Source: Novosphingobium chloroacetimidivorans
GTDB lineage: Bacteria; Pseudomonadota; Alphaproteobacteria; Sphingomonadales; Sphingomonadaceae
Assembly: GCF_014204535.1 (NCBI RefSeq)
Contig: NZ_JACHLR010000001.1
Span: forward strand, 248,001 to 312,000
DNA: 64,000 bases
Reading direction: 5' to 3'
Positions 37,891-45,014 of the stretch are shown one piece after another. Under the pieces are notes generated by a model that did not search any database, was not told the origin of the DNA, and was given only the letters and a program-made list of their open reading frames with translations. Numbering within the stretch: the stretch's first letter is position 1; every line of letters starts with the position of its first letter. Both the position numbers and the translations under genes were made by a program.

Positions 37891-38114
37891 AACACCGCCT
37901 CCGCGCACAACCCGGCCACCAACGCCTCCAGATCGGCCACAGTCTGGCAGCGCTCGAAGGCTTGCTGTGTGGTGTCGCCGTACTCTTCCTCGATGGCCTG
38001 GCGAACGTCCATGGGGCAGCAACCGTCTGTGTAGAGATCGGTTAGCTCTGTCTCAGGAGGGAGGTCGGGGAGATCGCGGCGTAGGGCGCGGGAGAGGGTT
38101 TGGGGGAGGTTCAT
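37887..38114 (-). CDS. Small acyl-carrier-like phage protein lacking the phosphopantetheine serine
   Basis: The product has 75 residues from ATG 38114, overlapping the HD gene stop (ATGA). The order of features recalls an acyl carrier protein: LPPETELTDLYTDG, then MDVRQAIEEEYG in place of the 'DSLD.VEL.M.LEEEFG' helix, then the FERCQTVADLEALV end. The serine that carries the prosthetic group is replaced (GCCPMD). It could be a degenerate ACP fold used as a protein-protein adaptor. The similarity is seen by eye only. Confidence 0.65.
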   Translation of the reverse strand: MNLPQTLSRALRRDLPDLPPETELTDLYTDGCCPMDVRQAIEEEYGDTTQQAFERCQTVADLEALVAGLCAEAVL

Positions 38115-38671
38115 GCGGTCAGCTCGGCATAGCGGGCGAGGAAGAACTCGCGAGCTTCGATCGGCGGCATCGGCGTGATGTCGATGTCCGCTGGCGTGCG
38201 TCCACGAGTGTACTGCCAATCGTCGCGATTTTGCATGAGCGCGACTTGTTCGGTCGCAAGCATCACGATGTCAGCTTCCTTGACGGACGGATCGAGGGGT
38301 AAGCTTAAGCCATAGCGTTTCAGCAGCACCGTTTCGATCGCATGCTCTATCTCCCGATATTGCGGGAGCAGGTCTTTGAGCGGCTTGGCGACATCACCCA
38401 CGAACGCCTCCGCAGCATCATGCATCAGGCCTGCAAAAGCATGCTCGGGCGGCACAATCTGGCTGACGTAGACACTGTGCTGTGCAACCGAATAGAACTG
38501 CTTGCAGTGGCCAGCAAAGCGGCAGATGTGCGATAGGCCGTGCGCGATGTCGCTGATTGCGAACGTAGCGCTAGTCGGATCTAGGAAGTCAAAATACTCC
38601 CCGCTGGCTAGCAAAATTGTTGGTCCGACGATGCGCCGGACGGTCGGAGAATGTTCGATCTGTGTACTCAT
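38111..38671 (-). CDS. HD-domain phosphohydrolase
   Basis: The product has 186 residues from ATG 38671 (a GTG lies one codon earlier). Metal-binding HD motifs are present: His65 (SVAQHSVYVS), His84-Asp85 (GLMHDAAEAFVGDVAKPLK), and an Asp in VKEADIVMLATE. It is of the YfbR-like type often found in phages, which hydrolyses deoxynucleotides or other small phosphates. In the phage it may adjust the nucleotide pool. It is in the middle of the early leftward operon. Confidence 0.87.
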   Translation of the reverse strand: MSTQIEHSPTVRRIVGPTILLASGEYFDFLDPTSATFAISDIAHGLSHICRFAGHCKQFYSVAQHSVYVSQIVPPEHAFAGLMHDAAEAFVGDVAKPLKDLLPQYREIEHAIETVLLKRYGLSLPLDPSVKEADIVMLATEQVALMQNRDDWQYTRGRTPADIDITPMPPIEAREFFLARYAELTA

Positions 38672-38811
38672 CACCCGAACACTCCAACAACAACCACCAT
38701 CACCACCGCCATTGCGATAGGAACGATGTGATAGGACCGGGGGCGGGCAAGCTTGGCGCTTACCAGTTCAGGGCATGCTTGGGACATGGTGAGGCCGGTG
38801 TGCTTAAGCAT
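38671..38811 (-). CDS. Small single-pass membrane protein (46 aa)
   Basis: A 46-codon frame whose stop shares one base with the HD gene start (TGATG) and whose ATG lies eight bases inside the preceding gene. The C-terminal half is a hydrophobic helix (VPIAMAVVMVVVVGVFG). It fits the continuous overlap pattern of the operon, which supports it being real. Function unknown. Confidence 0.55.
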   Translation of the reverse strand: MLKHTGLTMSQACPELVSAKLARPRSYHIVPIAMAVVMVVVVGVFG

Positions 38812-39505
38812 CGGGCGCATCCTGACGGACCGGGCTGTTGCCTTCGGTCGAGCCGGTACCCGTCTCGCCGCTCCGCGCTGCCATCCCTTGCGCACGAGAG
38901 GACACGTCATTTCGCACCGCCCCACGCGGGTGCATGATCCAGTTATAATCCAGATCAAAATTGTGAGCGTTGCCGATCATGTCGTAGCGATCACTTGAGA
39001 TCGAAACGCGAGCGAAGGTCCGATAGCCCGCCTTTGGGTTGACGGGGCATCTGTGAACATGGCGTGCGTCAAGCCGGATGAGGTCAATCGGCTCGTACTG
39101 GACGATGTTCTCGGGTCGCGCCTGCTCCTCCATCTGCCGCATTGAAATCTCGTGATTGTCGGACAGAGTGAATGGCTGGACACAGAACTCAGTCGGGTCC
39201 GCATCAGCCCAGATGTAGCTTACATCGTCAGTGCCGAAGCCATCAGTGTGCCAGCCCAGGCGACCACCCAAGCAACCCGGCTCAACCCATAGCCGCTTGA
39301 CGGTGAGGTAGACGAACTTGCCGTCAGCGTTAGCGCCTTCGTAATCAAGCGCGGCCTCAACCAAGGGTGCATATCCATCGACATAACGGGGGATCGTGAC
39401 CGCCGTCTGCCCGGCCAACCGCACCGGCATGTAGAGGGTAAACATCAATTCGCAGTCGGGAATGCAGATGCTGTCCACGACGGTGGGTGCCTCTCCATAT
39501 TTCAT
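38804..39505 (-). CDS. Putative 2-oxoglutarate/Fe(II)-dependent dioxygenase-like phage protein
   Basis: The product has 233 residues from ATG 39505, overlapping the previous stop by four bases. A candidate iron-binding triad is His86-Thr-Asp88 (GRLGWHTDGFG) and a distal His at 149 or 151 (DARHVHRCP), with a 2OG-binding Arg at 162 or 166 (GYRTFARVS). This is the His-x-Asp...His...Arg order of the double-stranded beta-helix oxygenases. The C-terminal 30 residues are disordered. The assignment comes from motifs only; a substrate, perhaps DNA bases or free nucleotides, is not known. Confidence 0.55.
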   Translation of the reverse strand: MKYGEAPTVVDSICIPDCELMFTLYMPVRLAGQTAVTIPRYVDGYAPLVEAALDYEGANADGKFVYLTVKRLWVEPGCLGGRLGWHTDGFGTDDVSYIWADADPTEFCVQPFTLSDNHEISMRQMEEQARPENIVQYEPIDLIRLDARHVHRCPVNPKAGYRTFARVSISSDRYDMIGNAHNFDLDYNWIMHPRGAVRNDVSSRAQGMAARSGETGTGSTEGNSPVRQDAPDA

Positions 39506-39909
39506 GGCAGCACCTCGAAGATATAAAGGCCAAGCTCCATCTGCACGAACACGGCACAGAAGCCGACATAGGCAAGATTGGTGTCGCGCGGCATGGCAGC
39601 GCCGGTCTTGAACGCCATGAACTGACGGCTCTCAAGTGGAGCGTCGGTATCGACTACCGCCCACAACCAGAACATGCCGCCCTGGTCCTGCACGCGGATG
39701 ATGTCGGCACCCGTGGGAAGCTCCATCGTGAAGCTCTCCAGCACCGGCATCTGGTACTTGAAGATTACCTTGCCGGTCGCGTCGGACATACGAGGGCCAC
39801 GCAAGCTCTCATCCCAAGCCGCGCTAGGGATAGCCACCGCCTCAGCGGCAGAGACCGCCTGCGGGCTCTGTTCATGGGTAGCCCGGTCCGACTTGTCGGA
39901 AGCGCTCAT
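39502..39909 (-). CDS. DUF7352-like phage protein
   Basis: The product has 135 residues from ATG 39909 (ATGA overlap with the preceding stop). The first 40 residues are disordered. From residue 41 on (GKVIFKYQMPVLESFTMELP, GADIIRVQDQGGMFWLWAVVD, MAFKTGAAMP) it follows the small beta-rich phage family often labelled DUF7352. An internal ATG at 39789 would give just the conserved part. Function unknown. Confidence 0.72.
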   Translation of the reverse strand: MSASDKSDRATHEQSPQAVSAAEAVAIPSAAWDESLRGPRMSDATGKVIFKYQMPVLESFTMELPTGADIIRVQDQGGMFWLWAVVDTDAPLESRQFMAFKTGAAMPRDTNLAYVGFCAVFVQMELGLYIFEVLP

Positions 39910-40103
39910 AGTGTTTCTCCCATCCCATAAACCACGCCATTGAGCGGCACGTACCAGTCGTGTCCCCTCTCTTGCTCAGCCTCGATGGCCCGCTGCGTCT
40001 CTTGGCGGTCAATCTCCTCCGCGATCCCTTCCGTGTCGTAGGGATCGAAGGGGTAGCAGTGCCGGCCTTCGCGGAGGTCGCCCGAAGCGTGATGTCCGGT
40101 CAT
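39906..40103 (-). CDS. Small phage hypothetical protein (65 aa)
   Basis: Starts at ATG 40103, overlapping the stop of the 46-aa membrane gene by four bases, and ends with ATGA on the next gene. The product (GRHCYPFDPYDTEGIAEEID, then QRAIEAEQERGHDWYVPLNG) is acidic and helical in the middle. No family is recognised. Overlaps on both sides support coding. Confidence 0.65.
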   Translation of the reverse strand: MTGHHASGDLREGRHCYPFDPYDTEGIAEEIDRQETQRAIEAEQERGHDWYVPLNGVVYGMGETL

Positions 40104-40240
40104 GTAAAAAGCCCTCCGATCCAGTGGGCGAGGCCGATCATCAGGCCCCATGCAACGCCCAGCACTGCGCCGAGCAAGACGATCAATCCGAGGCAGCTAA
40201 GACAGCCGATCTCGGCGGCTACTGTGCGTTCACCGCTCAT
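40100..40240 (-). CDS. Small membrane protein (46 aa)
   Basis: A 46-codon frame from ATG 40240 to TGA 40102-40100. It overlaps its upstream neighbour's stop and its downstream neighbour's start by four bases each. After a short polar start (MSGERTVAAE) it is almost entirely hydrophobic (LSCLGLIVLLGAVLGVAWGL, then MIGLAHWIGGLF), with one or two membrane passes. No family recognised. Confidence 0.65.
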   Translation of the reverse strand: MSGERTVAAEIGCLSCLGLIVLLGAVLGVAWGLMIGLAHWIGGLFT

Positions 40241-41025
40241 GGGTGGGAGCCTAGGATGGCGGCAGGGCTGAGTTCCGGCACTTCCTTGCCGAGGACATAA
40301 GTCGTACCCTGCTTGATTGGCCGCTTACGTAGATTGCCGACCACCTGCTGAAGCTCATGGTCGTTCTCGGACACATGAAATTCCCAGTCGAGCACTGCGT
40401 CAGGCTTGCGCCACAACGTGATGTACCGGCGCTTCTCCCCCGCCTCATCGCTCGCAGCGTTCGCCGGTTCGTTGGATGGGGTGGTGAGTTCGATGAGCAT
40501 GTTCGCCGCGCGGATCATATCCTCGCCGTGCCGGTCGTTGCCGATCTGTGCCACACGGAGTACTGCGGCGAGCCTCGTAGCCTCCCGCGCCTTGTCGCCG
40601 TCCATCTGCGGGGCGAACTCGGGTGCGGAAGGGGTTAGGGCGGCGATGGCGGTTCTCAAGTCCTGCCACTCATCGTCCGGTATGATCCAGCCCATCTCGT
40701 TGTTCCGATAGCGATGGGATTGCGATGACACGACATCGAGCGCGGACATTGCCTTCGCCACCGCTTCCACGTTCGCCACGGATGGGGGAAGTGGGGCGAC
40801 TGGCGGGTGGGGAGACGTCCAAGATACCGGGCCGACTTCGTTGTGCTCACGGTCAATCGGTGTGCCGCACCGCTCGCAAGTCGGCATAAGCTGGTTGTTC
40901 TGAAACCAATGGCGATGGCTCAGCTTATCGCCCGCCGTGCGGAACAGGCCGTGACAGGGGTGCTCGCTGATCGGGCGCTCCCCCGCCCCGCCTTGCGCGT
41001 CGGTGGCTTGATCTCGGGCGCTCAT
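40237..41025 (-). CDS. Phage hypothetical protein with zinc-ribbon-like N-terminal part (262 aa)
   Basis: The product has 262 residues from ATG 41025 (ATGA with the preceding gene). The N-terminal region contains MPTCERCGTPIDREH, a C-x2-C pair like half a zinc ribbon. The middle has EWQDLRTAIAALTPS and a helical ATRLAAVLRVAQIGN segment. The end (RRYITLWRKPDAVLDWEFHV) may be a separate small domain. It looks like the modular early proteins of phages. Function unknown. Confidence 0.65.
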   Translation of the reverse strand: MSARDQATDAQGGAGERPISEHPCHGLFRTAGDKLSHRHWFQNNQLMPTCERCGTPIDREHNEVGPVSWTSPHPPVAPLPPSVANVEAVAKAMSALDVVSSQSHRYRNNEMGWIIPDDEWQDLRTAIAALTPSAPEFAPQMDGDKAREATRLAAVLRVAQIGNDRHGEDMIRAANMLIELTTPSNEPANAASDEAGEKRRYITLWRKPDAVLDWEFHVSENDHELQQVVGNLRKRPIKQGTTYVLGKEVPELSPAAILGSHP

Positions 41026-41297
41026 GATTGCGGCTCGCGGGCGGTGAGAACTTCGCGAACATTCGGCGCCGGGATGTTTTGGCCGGTGGCCTGCAGGAAG
41101 CACGCTTCAGCCAGAGCAACGAACTGGATGGCATCCTTGGCGTTATTGACCGTATCGATCCATTCGCTCGGCTCGCTGATGATCGCTTCGATCGCTTCGG
41201 CAAGCTTGAGCCACATCGCGCAGACGCGGCGCTCGCACTCGTTGCCGTCCAAAGGCAGGGCGACTGCCAAGACGATCTCTTCGTTGTTCTCAACCAT
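41022..41297 (-). CDS. Phage hypothetical protein (91 aa)
   Basis: Starts at ATG 41297 inside the end of the preceding gene (eight-base overlap) and ends with ATGA on the next. The product is acidic and mostly helical (MWLKLAEAIEAIISEPSEWI, AKDAIQFVALAEACFLQATG). No family recognised. Confidence 0.65.
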   Translation of the reverse strand: MVENNEEIVLAVALPLDGNECERRVCAMWLKLAEAIEAIISEPSEWIDTVNNAKDAIQFVALAEACFLQATGQNIPAPNVREVLTAREPQS

Positions 41298-41487
41298 GAT
41301 ACTCTCCTCCCGCTGGCTCGCTGGAGCTGGTGGTGATGTTGCGCAGGTGTTCAGCAGCCCTCTTCGCCTCCAGGGCGCAGGCGTAGCTATCGAGGGTCTG
41401 TTCCCGAGCGTGGAAGTGGTGATTGCGGATCGCCCAGGCGTTGACCTCAGGCTTCCCGGCTTGGAAGGAGCGGGGGTCTGGTGTCAC
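41290..41487 (-). CDS. Phage hypothetical protein (65 aa)
   Basis: Starts at GTG 41487, overlapping the HNH gene stop (GTGA). The product contains KPEVNAWAIRNHHFHAREQT and a helical CALEAKRAAEHLRNI. The frame is open further upstream to 41568 but that part is antisense-like. No family recognised. Confidence 0.6.
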   Translation of the reverse strand: MTPDPRSFQAGKPEVNAWAIRNHHFHAREQTLDSYACALEAKRAAEHLRNITTSSSEPAGGEYHG

Positions 41488-41966
41488 AGGGCACCGCCAG
41501 TCGAACGCAAGCGCAGGGCCATAGCGACCTTCTCGGCACCGCTCAGATGGCCGGCCGCTTGGTTGCATTGAGCATGCGCGAGCAAGAGATTGCTGATGTG
41601 GTTGGGACCGCCATGCGCTACTGCGACAAGGTGCTCGACGGTCACGTCACCTTCCAGCGCAGAGCCGCAAAAGAAGCAGTTCGACCCATCGCGGGTGATC
41701 AACGCTTCTACCGTCGCACGATCTTTGCGCCGTCCTTTAACCGCCACCGGAGCGAGCGAACCTTTCTGGGCCTCCAGATGCTCGCGAGCCGACAACGCCT
41801 CTGCATTCCACGTCTCCCCACGCTTGCCTCGGTAGATCACGCCCACGCCATAGCGGGTGCGAAACCGGGCAATCTCGTAAGGGTTGGTAGGCGCAAGCAC
41901 TTCGCCCCCAGCTTCGCAAAGCCGGGAAGTGAAGGCCGTAACCGCGCATGGCTTCGACTTGCTCAC
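41484..41966 (-). CDS. HNH endonuclease
   Basis: The product has 160 residues. The HNH core lies at about 85-140: the zinc ligands Cys97-x-x-Cys100 (NCFFCG), His112 (VTVEHLVAVAHGG), Asn126 (HISNLLLAH), His131 and Cys134-Asn135. Both the metal and zinc-knuckle residues are intact. Phage HNH enzymes cut DNA in packaging, replication or homing. Its place in the early operon, away from the terminase, argues against a cos-packaging role. It overlaps its neighbours by four bases each. Confidence 0.88.
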   Translation of the reverse strand: MSKSKPCAVTAFTSRLCEAGGEVLAPTNPYEIARFRTRYGVGVIYRGKRGETWNAEALSAREHLEAQKGSLAPVAVKGRRKDRATVEALITRDGSNCFFCGSALEGDVTVEHLVAVAHGGPNHISNLLLAHAQCNQAAGHLSGAEKVAMALRLRSTGGAL

Positions 41967-42280
41967 GCCGCCTGCCTCCGCTCATGCCGCTCAATCCGCA
42001 GCTCAGCCAGCTTGACGCGGCCCCACTCACGATAGGCATCGCGCATGTTGGCCTCGCGGTTAGCCGCCCAAGCCTTGTCGAAGGCGATGTCGCCGGTCGC
42101 ATGTACGCCGACGCTGTTGGCAACGCCGATGATCGGGCGACGATCGTATCGAAACTGCCGGTGGATCATCTCCAGCTCCAGATCGATGCTGGCGCTCGGG
42201 TCCGTGCGATACCGCAGGCACATGGCCTCTACTTCGTGGAGACGGGCGATGTCGGCGGTGGTGAGGGTGAACTTAGGCAT
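41963..42280 (-). CDS. Phage hypothetical protein (105 aa)
   Basis: The product has 105 residues from ATG 42280, overlapping the previous gene by eight bases and the HNH gene by four. It begins MPKFTLTTADIARLHEVEAM and ends in a basic helix (RDAYREWGRVKLAELRIERH). The helical, charged character would suit a DNA- or protein-binding role, but no family is recognised. Confidence 0.65.
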   Translation of the reverse strand: MPKFTLTTADIARLHEVEAMCLRYRTDPSASIDLELEMIHRQFRYDRRPIIGVANSVGVHATGDIAFDKAWAANREANMRDAYREWGRVKLAELRIERHERRQAA

Positions 42281-42653
42281 CGGGTACCTCCGTCCGCGCC
42301 GGAGCCTCGACCAACTTCCTGAGACGCCAGGCTTCCGCAGAGATCGAGGAATAGCGCCCTTGCAGGGTGGCTATCTCTGAGAGCCGGGCTTCCTGTCCGC
42401 CATTCGGGCAGCGCAGTGCTAAATCGACCGCATAGAGTTGCGCCCGCATCTCGCGGTTCTCGCGCTCCAACATCTGTAGATGCGAGCTTACGTTGAACTC
42501 CACGTTCTCGCGCAAGTAGTCCTCGCACGAGTGCATGATCCGCTCGTAGAAGTCCTCGGATGCACGCTTGATGATCGGCTCAAACGCGGCGGGGTCTAGC
42601 TGAGCAACAAGCGCTTGCAGTTCGAGCGCGTTCTTGTCGGAAGCGCCCCTCAC
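42273..42653 (-). CDS. Coiled-coil phage hypothetical protein (126 aa)
   Basis: Starts at GTG 42653, which overlaps the stop of the small membrane gene (GTGA). The product is helical, with a likely coiled coil across SHLQMLERENREMRAQLYAV and a further heptad-like EARLSEIATLQGRYSSISAE. No family recognised. Confidence 0.65.
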   Translation of the reverse strand: MRGASDKNALELQALVAQLDPAAFEPIIKRASEDFYERIMHSCEDYLRENVEFNVSSHLQMLERENREMRAQLYAVDLALRCPNGGQEARLSEIATLQGRYSSISAEAWRLRKLVEAPARTEVPDA

Positions 42654-42826
42654 GTGAAGCTCTCCATCGCCGGCTGAAGGAACCAAGCCATCGCGATCCC
42701 GCCTGATATGAAGCTGGCAACGCAGAAGAACGCGATGTCAGCCCAGGTCCAGGGGTGGTCCTGCTGTTGAGGCTCAGAAAGCCATGCAGGGGCTTGGCGG
42801 AGGTCGCCTTTGTCGAAGCGGGTCAT
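42650..42826 (-). CDS. Small single-pass membrane protein (58 aa)
   Basis: A 58-codon frame from ATG 42826, overlapping the preceding stop by four bases and the following GTG start by four. A polar first half (MTRFDKGDLRQAPAWLSEPQ) is followed by one membrane helix (WADIAFFCVASFISGGIAMA). Function unknown. Confidence 0.65.
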   Translation of the reverse strand: MTRFDKGDLRQAPAWLSEPQQQDHPWTWADIAFFCVASFISGGIAMAWFLQPAMESFT

Positions 42827-43167
42827 GCTGCCAACTCCGCGATCAGCGCTGCGATCTGCTCGGTGCAGTTGCGGTTGGAAGGACGCTGTACGAAGCGCGC
42901 GAGGACTTCCGGATCCTTGCGGTCCTTGCCCCAGGCGCCGGCGTAGAACTCGATATTGATCGCCTCGAGGCCGGACCTCTCATCAACCAGCGCGTCGATG
43001 AACAGATCGACCTCTTCGCGGATCTCGATGAAGGTTGCCGCCGTCAGCGTCGTCTCGAAGTCGGTGCTGGTGGCAGTCCAGGCCATGATGGCTGGCAGCT
43101 GCGGGTCGTGCTCGATCGACCAGCCTTTGTAGGGGTGGGCGTTCTGTCGTGTTGCGGTGATCTGCAC
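42823..43167 (-). CDS. First gene of the leftward early operon, phage hypothetical protein (114 aa)
   Basis: Starts at GTG 43167 with GGAGAA seven bases upstream; the frame upstream of this is the promoter region. The product (VQITATRQNAHPYKGWSIEH, FIEIREEVDLFIDALVDERS, EVLARFVQRPSNRNC) is mixed alpha/beta and soluble. No family recognised. As the gene nearest the early promoter it should be made first and in largest amount. Confidence 0.7.
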   Translation of the reverse strand: MQITATRQNAHPYKGWSIEHDPQLPAIMAWTATSTDFETTLTAATFIEIREEVDLFIDALVDERSGLEAINIEFYAGAWGKDRKDPEVLARFVQRPSNRNCTEQIAALIAELAA

Positions 43168-43234
43168 TGCGGTTCTCCAGGTGCCGGGTGGCTCTGGCCG
43201 AGTGGGCTTGGGGCCCACTGGGCTGCTGGAGAAC

Positions 43235-43278
43235 ACAATACGGTTATCGTATGCGAGCTGTCAATACGCTTTTCGTAT
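43235..43278 (-). promoter_or_regulatory. Leftward early promoter with two repressor operators
   Basis: On the minus strand a consensus -35 TTGACA (43264-43259) is followed after 18 bases by -10 TATTGT (43240-43235). Two 15-bp palindromes of the form ATACG-N5-CGTAT lie at 43264-43278 (touching the -35) and 43238-43252 (overlapping the -10). The same motif occurs at the cI/cro control region, so these are probable CI operators. Confidence 0.8.
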
Positions 43279-43372
43279 TTCTTTTCGATCAAGCGCGCCG
43301 ACCCGATTCGGGCTTGATCCGACGTTCTTCATATGTTCCAATTATTAGGTCACAACGAGTCGAGCGGAAGCA

Positions 43373-43558
43373 ATGCGATACGGTTTTAGAGTGGAGCTGT
43401 TTGGTCGTCCTCTGGCGCCGATCCGAGACAACATAGACGAGGCGCAGCAAGACGCGGTGCGCCTGAAAATGGGCGACTTCGACGAGGACGGGCGGTTCTA
43501 TTTGGACGTCGGGGTAGAGCTTCAGCCTAGACCCATCCGCACCGCGAAAGCGGCTTAG
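43373..43558 (+). CDS. Small hypothetical protein (61 aa)
   Basis: A 61-codon frame from ATG 43373, with GCGGAAG close upstream. The product (MRYGFRVELFGRPLAPIRDN, then LKMGDFDEDGRFYLDVGVEL) looks like a real folded small protein with regular strand-helix periodicity. It points right, between the early promoter and the convergent repressor gene, overlapping the repressor's last four bases. Function unknown. Confidence 0.6.
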   Translation: MRYGFRVELFGRPLAPIRDNIDEAQQDAVRLKMGDFDEDGRFYLDVGVELQPRPIRTAKAA

Positions 43559-44154
43559 GCATCCATCCTGCGTAGATGCTCCGCGCCGATCAGCACGGAG
43601 ACAACGCGCCCGACGATGTTGATTGGCTCGGATCCTAGAGCGATGCCCTTATGGCTAGGGTCCGTAGAAAGTGGCACGAGACGGGCCGGGTCTTGGACAA
43701 AACGCTTGAACGTGAATTCGCCCGCCTCGTTACCGAGGACGTAAAGATCGCCTGCAAACAGATTCTTATCGTTCGGGTCGACGATGACATCGCACCCAAA
43801 CGGCGCAATCTTGTTCATGCTCTCCCCGTCGACCTCGAGAGCAAACACCCCCTTCGGCAGATTGGCGGGCACCTCAAGGCTTCCTGAGGTTGCGGCCAGG
43901 GCTTCACGTAGAGAGCTAGCCGGGACCATGCCGATCCGCGCGATGCGCCTTACAGAAGGGTCTGGCCCTTCGTCCATCCCGAAGTACCGTACTAAGATCG
44001 GCATCTCGCGCTGCTGAACCTTGCGTTCCCCCTTGAGCATCTCGCTCACGCGGGCCGGCGCAATGCCCAACTCTTCGGCGATTTCCTTCTGGCGGACTTT
44101 GCCCGAAGTGACCCAACGCCTTAGCTCTACGAGGATGTCGTCATGAGTGATCAT
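43555..44154 (-). CDS. CI-type repressor: XRE helix-turn-helix plus S24/LexA-like peptidase
   Basis: The product has 199 residues from ATG 44154. The N-terminal helix-turn-helix is at about 20-50 (RQKEIAEELGIAPARVSEML). The C-terminal S24 domain has Ser112 in VDGESMNKI and Lys150 in FTFKRF, the Ser/Lys pair for RecA-stimulated self-cleavage. It should maintain lysogeny by binding the ATACG-N5-CGTAT sites on both sides of it. It is divergent from the Cro-like gene with a 91-bp control region. Confidence 0.9.
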   Translation of the reverse strand: MITHDDILVELRRWVTSGKVRQKEIAEELGIAPARVSEMLKGERKVQQREMPILVRYFGMDEGPDPSVRRIARIGMVPASSLREALAATSGSLEVPANLPKGVFALEVDGESMNKIAPFGCDVIVDPNDKNLFAGDLYVLGNEAGEFTFKRFVQDPARLVPLSTDPSHKGIALGSEPINIVGRVVSVLIGAEHLRRMDA

Positions 44155-44189
44155 CGGGCGACAGTGCGAACTTCGTAGTGCGCGGTCGA

Positions 44190-44236
44190 TAACGAACGTC
44201 GTATTTTCACTTGCACCTGAGATACGGATATCGTAT
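44190..44236. promoter_or_regulatory. cI/cro operator region
   Basis: One perfect operator, ATACGGATATCGTAT at 44222-44236, and one imperfect site, TAACGAACGTCGTAT at 44190-44204, lie between the divergent cI and cro-like genes. A possible rightward -35 TTGCAC is at 44211-44216, with TATTTC 17 bases on at 44234. That would put the transcript start at or near the cro ATG. The leftward cI promoter is not clear. Confidence 0.7.
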
Positions 44237-44245
44237 TTCTCAGGA

Positions 44246-44452
44246 ATGGACACAGTCTCAGACATCCTTGAAGCGCTCGGCGGCGTGACCGTCGTATCGA
44301 GCGAGACGGGCATCCCGCTCACCACCGTTCATAGCTGGAAGCGTGCGGGCTACGTGCCGCAGTGGCGCGTTCCGACGCTGCTTCAATTGGCTGAGCGCCG
44401 TGGCAAGCCGCTCACGGAAGGAAACTTCCCCAAGCGGCACGCAGCGGCATGA
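44246..44452 (+). CDS. Cro/YdaS-like DNA-binding protein (68 aa)
   Basis: The product has 68 residues from ATG 44246, the first rightward gene opposite cI. The helix-turn-helix is EALGGVTVVSSETGIPLTTV, then HSWKRAGYVPQWRVPTLLQL, in the style of YdaS/Cro antirepressors. AGGA directly abuts the ATG, too close for a Shine-Dalgarno, so translation may be leaderless or start differently. It should favour lytic growth. Confidence 0.85.
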   Translation: MDTVSDILEALGGVTVVSSETGIPLTTVHSWKRAGYVPQWRVPTLLQLAERRGKPLTEGNFPKRHAAA

Positions 44453-44486
44453 GCGCGCTCCCCCATCACCATGAAGGAACTCGAGT

Positions 44487-44771
44487 ATGCACGGAACTGG
44501 TCTGTTCGACTTCTCGCCGCTTGAAACCCGCGTCACGACCTCGTCGGCAAGGATGCGCGCGGACATGTTCCGCCAGCGTCTCGCCGTTGCTTCCGAAAGC
44601 GCCAACATTCGCAAGGTACTTGGAGAACCGGTTAGCCCAGTCCTCCAAGCCTATGAACGCCTGTTGCGCGCTCAGGTCGACTTCGCTGAGGCCCAGCTTA
44701 AGGTTGGCGAAAAATCTCCTCAACATGATGCAGGGTCCGCTGAACACGTCGATCCAGTGCCGCATCCGTAA
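44487..44771 (+). CDS. Phage hypothetical protein (94 aa)
   Basis: ATG 44487 has AAGGA eight bases upstream. The product is helical (RMRADMFRQRLAVASESANI, VLQAYERLLRAQVDFAEAQL), with a polar tail. It overlaps the 3' end of a convergent small gene by about 75 bases. No family recognised. Confidence 0.6.
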   Translation: MHGTGLFDFSPLETRVTTSSARMRADMFRQRLAVASESANIRKVLGEPVSPVLQAYERLLRAQVDFAEAQLKVGEKSPQHDAGSAEHVDPVPHP

Positions 44772-44931
44772 CCATACCCGCAGAGTAACTGCTCTCCACA
44801 TTTTGACAGATGTGATCACGCATCTGCTTCCGAATAGCCGGCGAGTAACTGGCTTGAAGGATAGTTTGCAGGATAAGCGTGCAGGCGTCGTTGTGCGCTT
44901 CAAGCCGCAAGACGCGTTCTTCCAAGTCCAT
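44698..44931 (-). CDS. Small helical phage protein on the opposite strand (77 aa)
   Basis: ATG 44931 has GGAGAGAAG upstream. The product (MDLEERVLRLEAHNDACTLI, SPAIRKQMRDHICQNVESSY, RRVQRTLHHVEEIFRQ) is regular amphipathic helix and looks well coded. It is the only leftward gene amid rightward genes right of cro, so it needs its own promoter. Function unknown. Confidence 0.55.
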   Translation of the reverse strand: MDLEERVLRLEAHNDACTLILQTILQASYSPAIRKQMRDHICQNVESSYSAGMVTDAALDRRVQRTLHHVEEIFRQP

Positions 44932-45014
44932 TCTTCTCTCCGTGCTGGTCTCGACAACCGCACAGTGACCGAAGCTGGCGGGGCTAACAACCCTGCCAGC
45001 GGAGGTGTCGCCTG

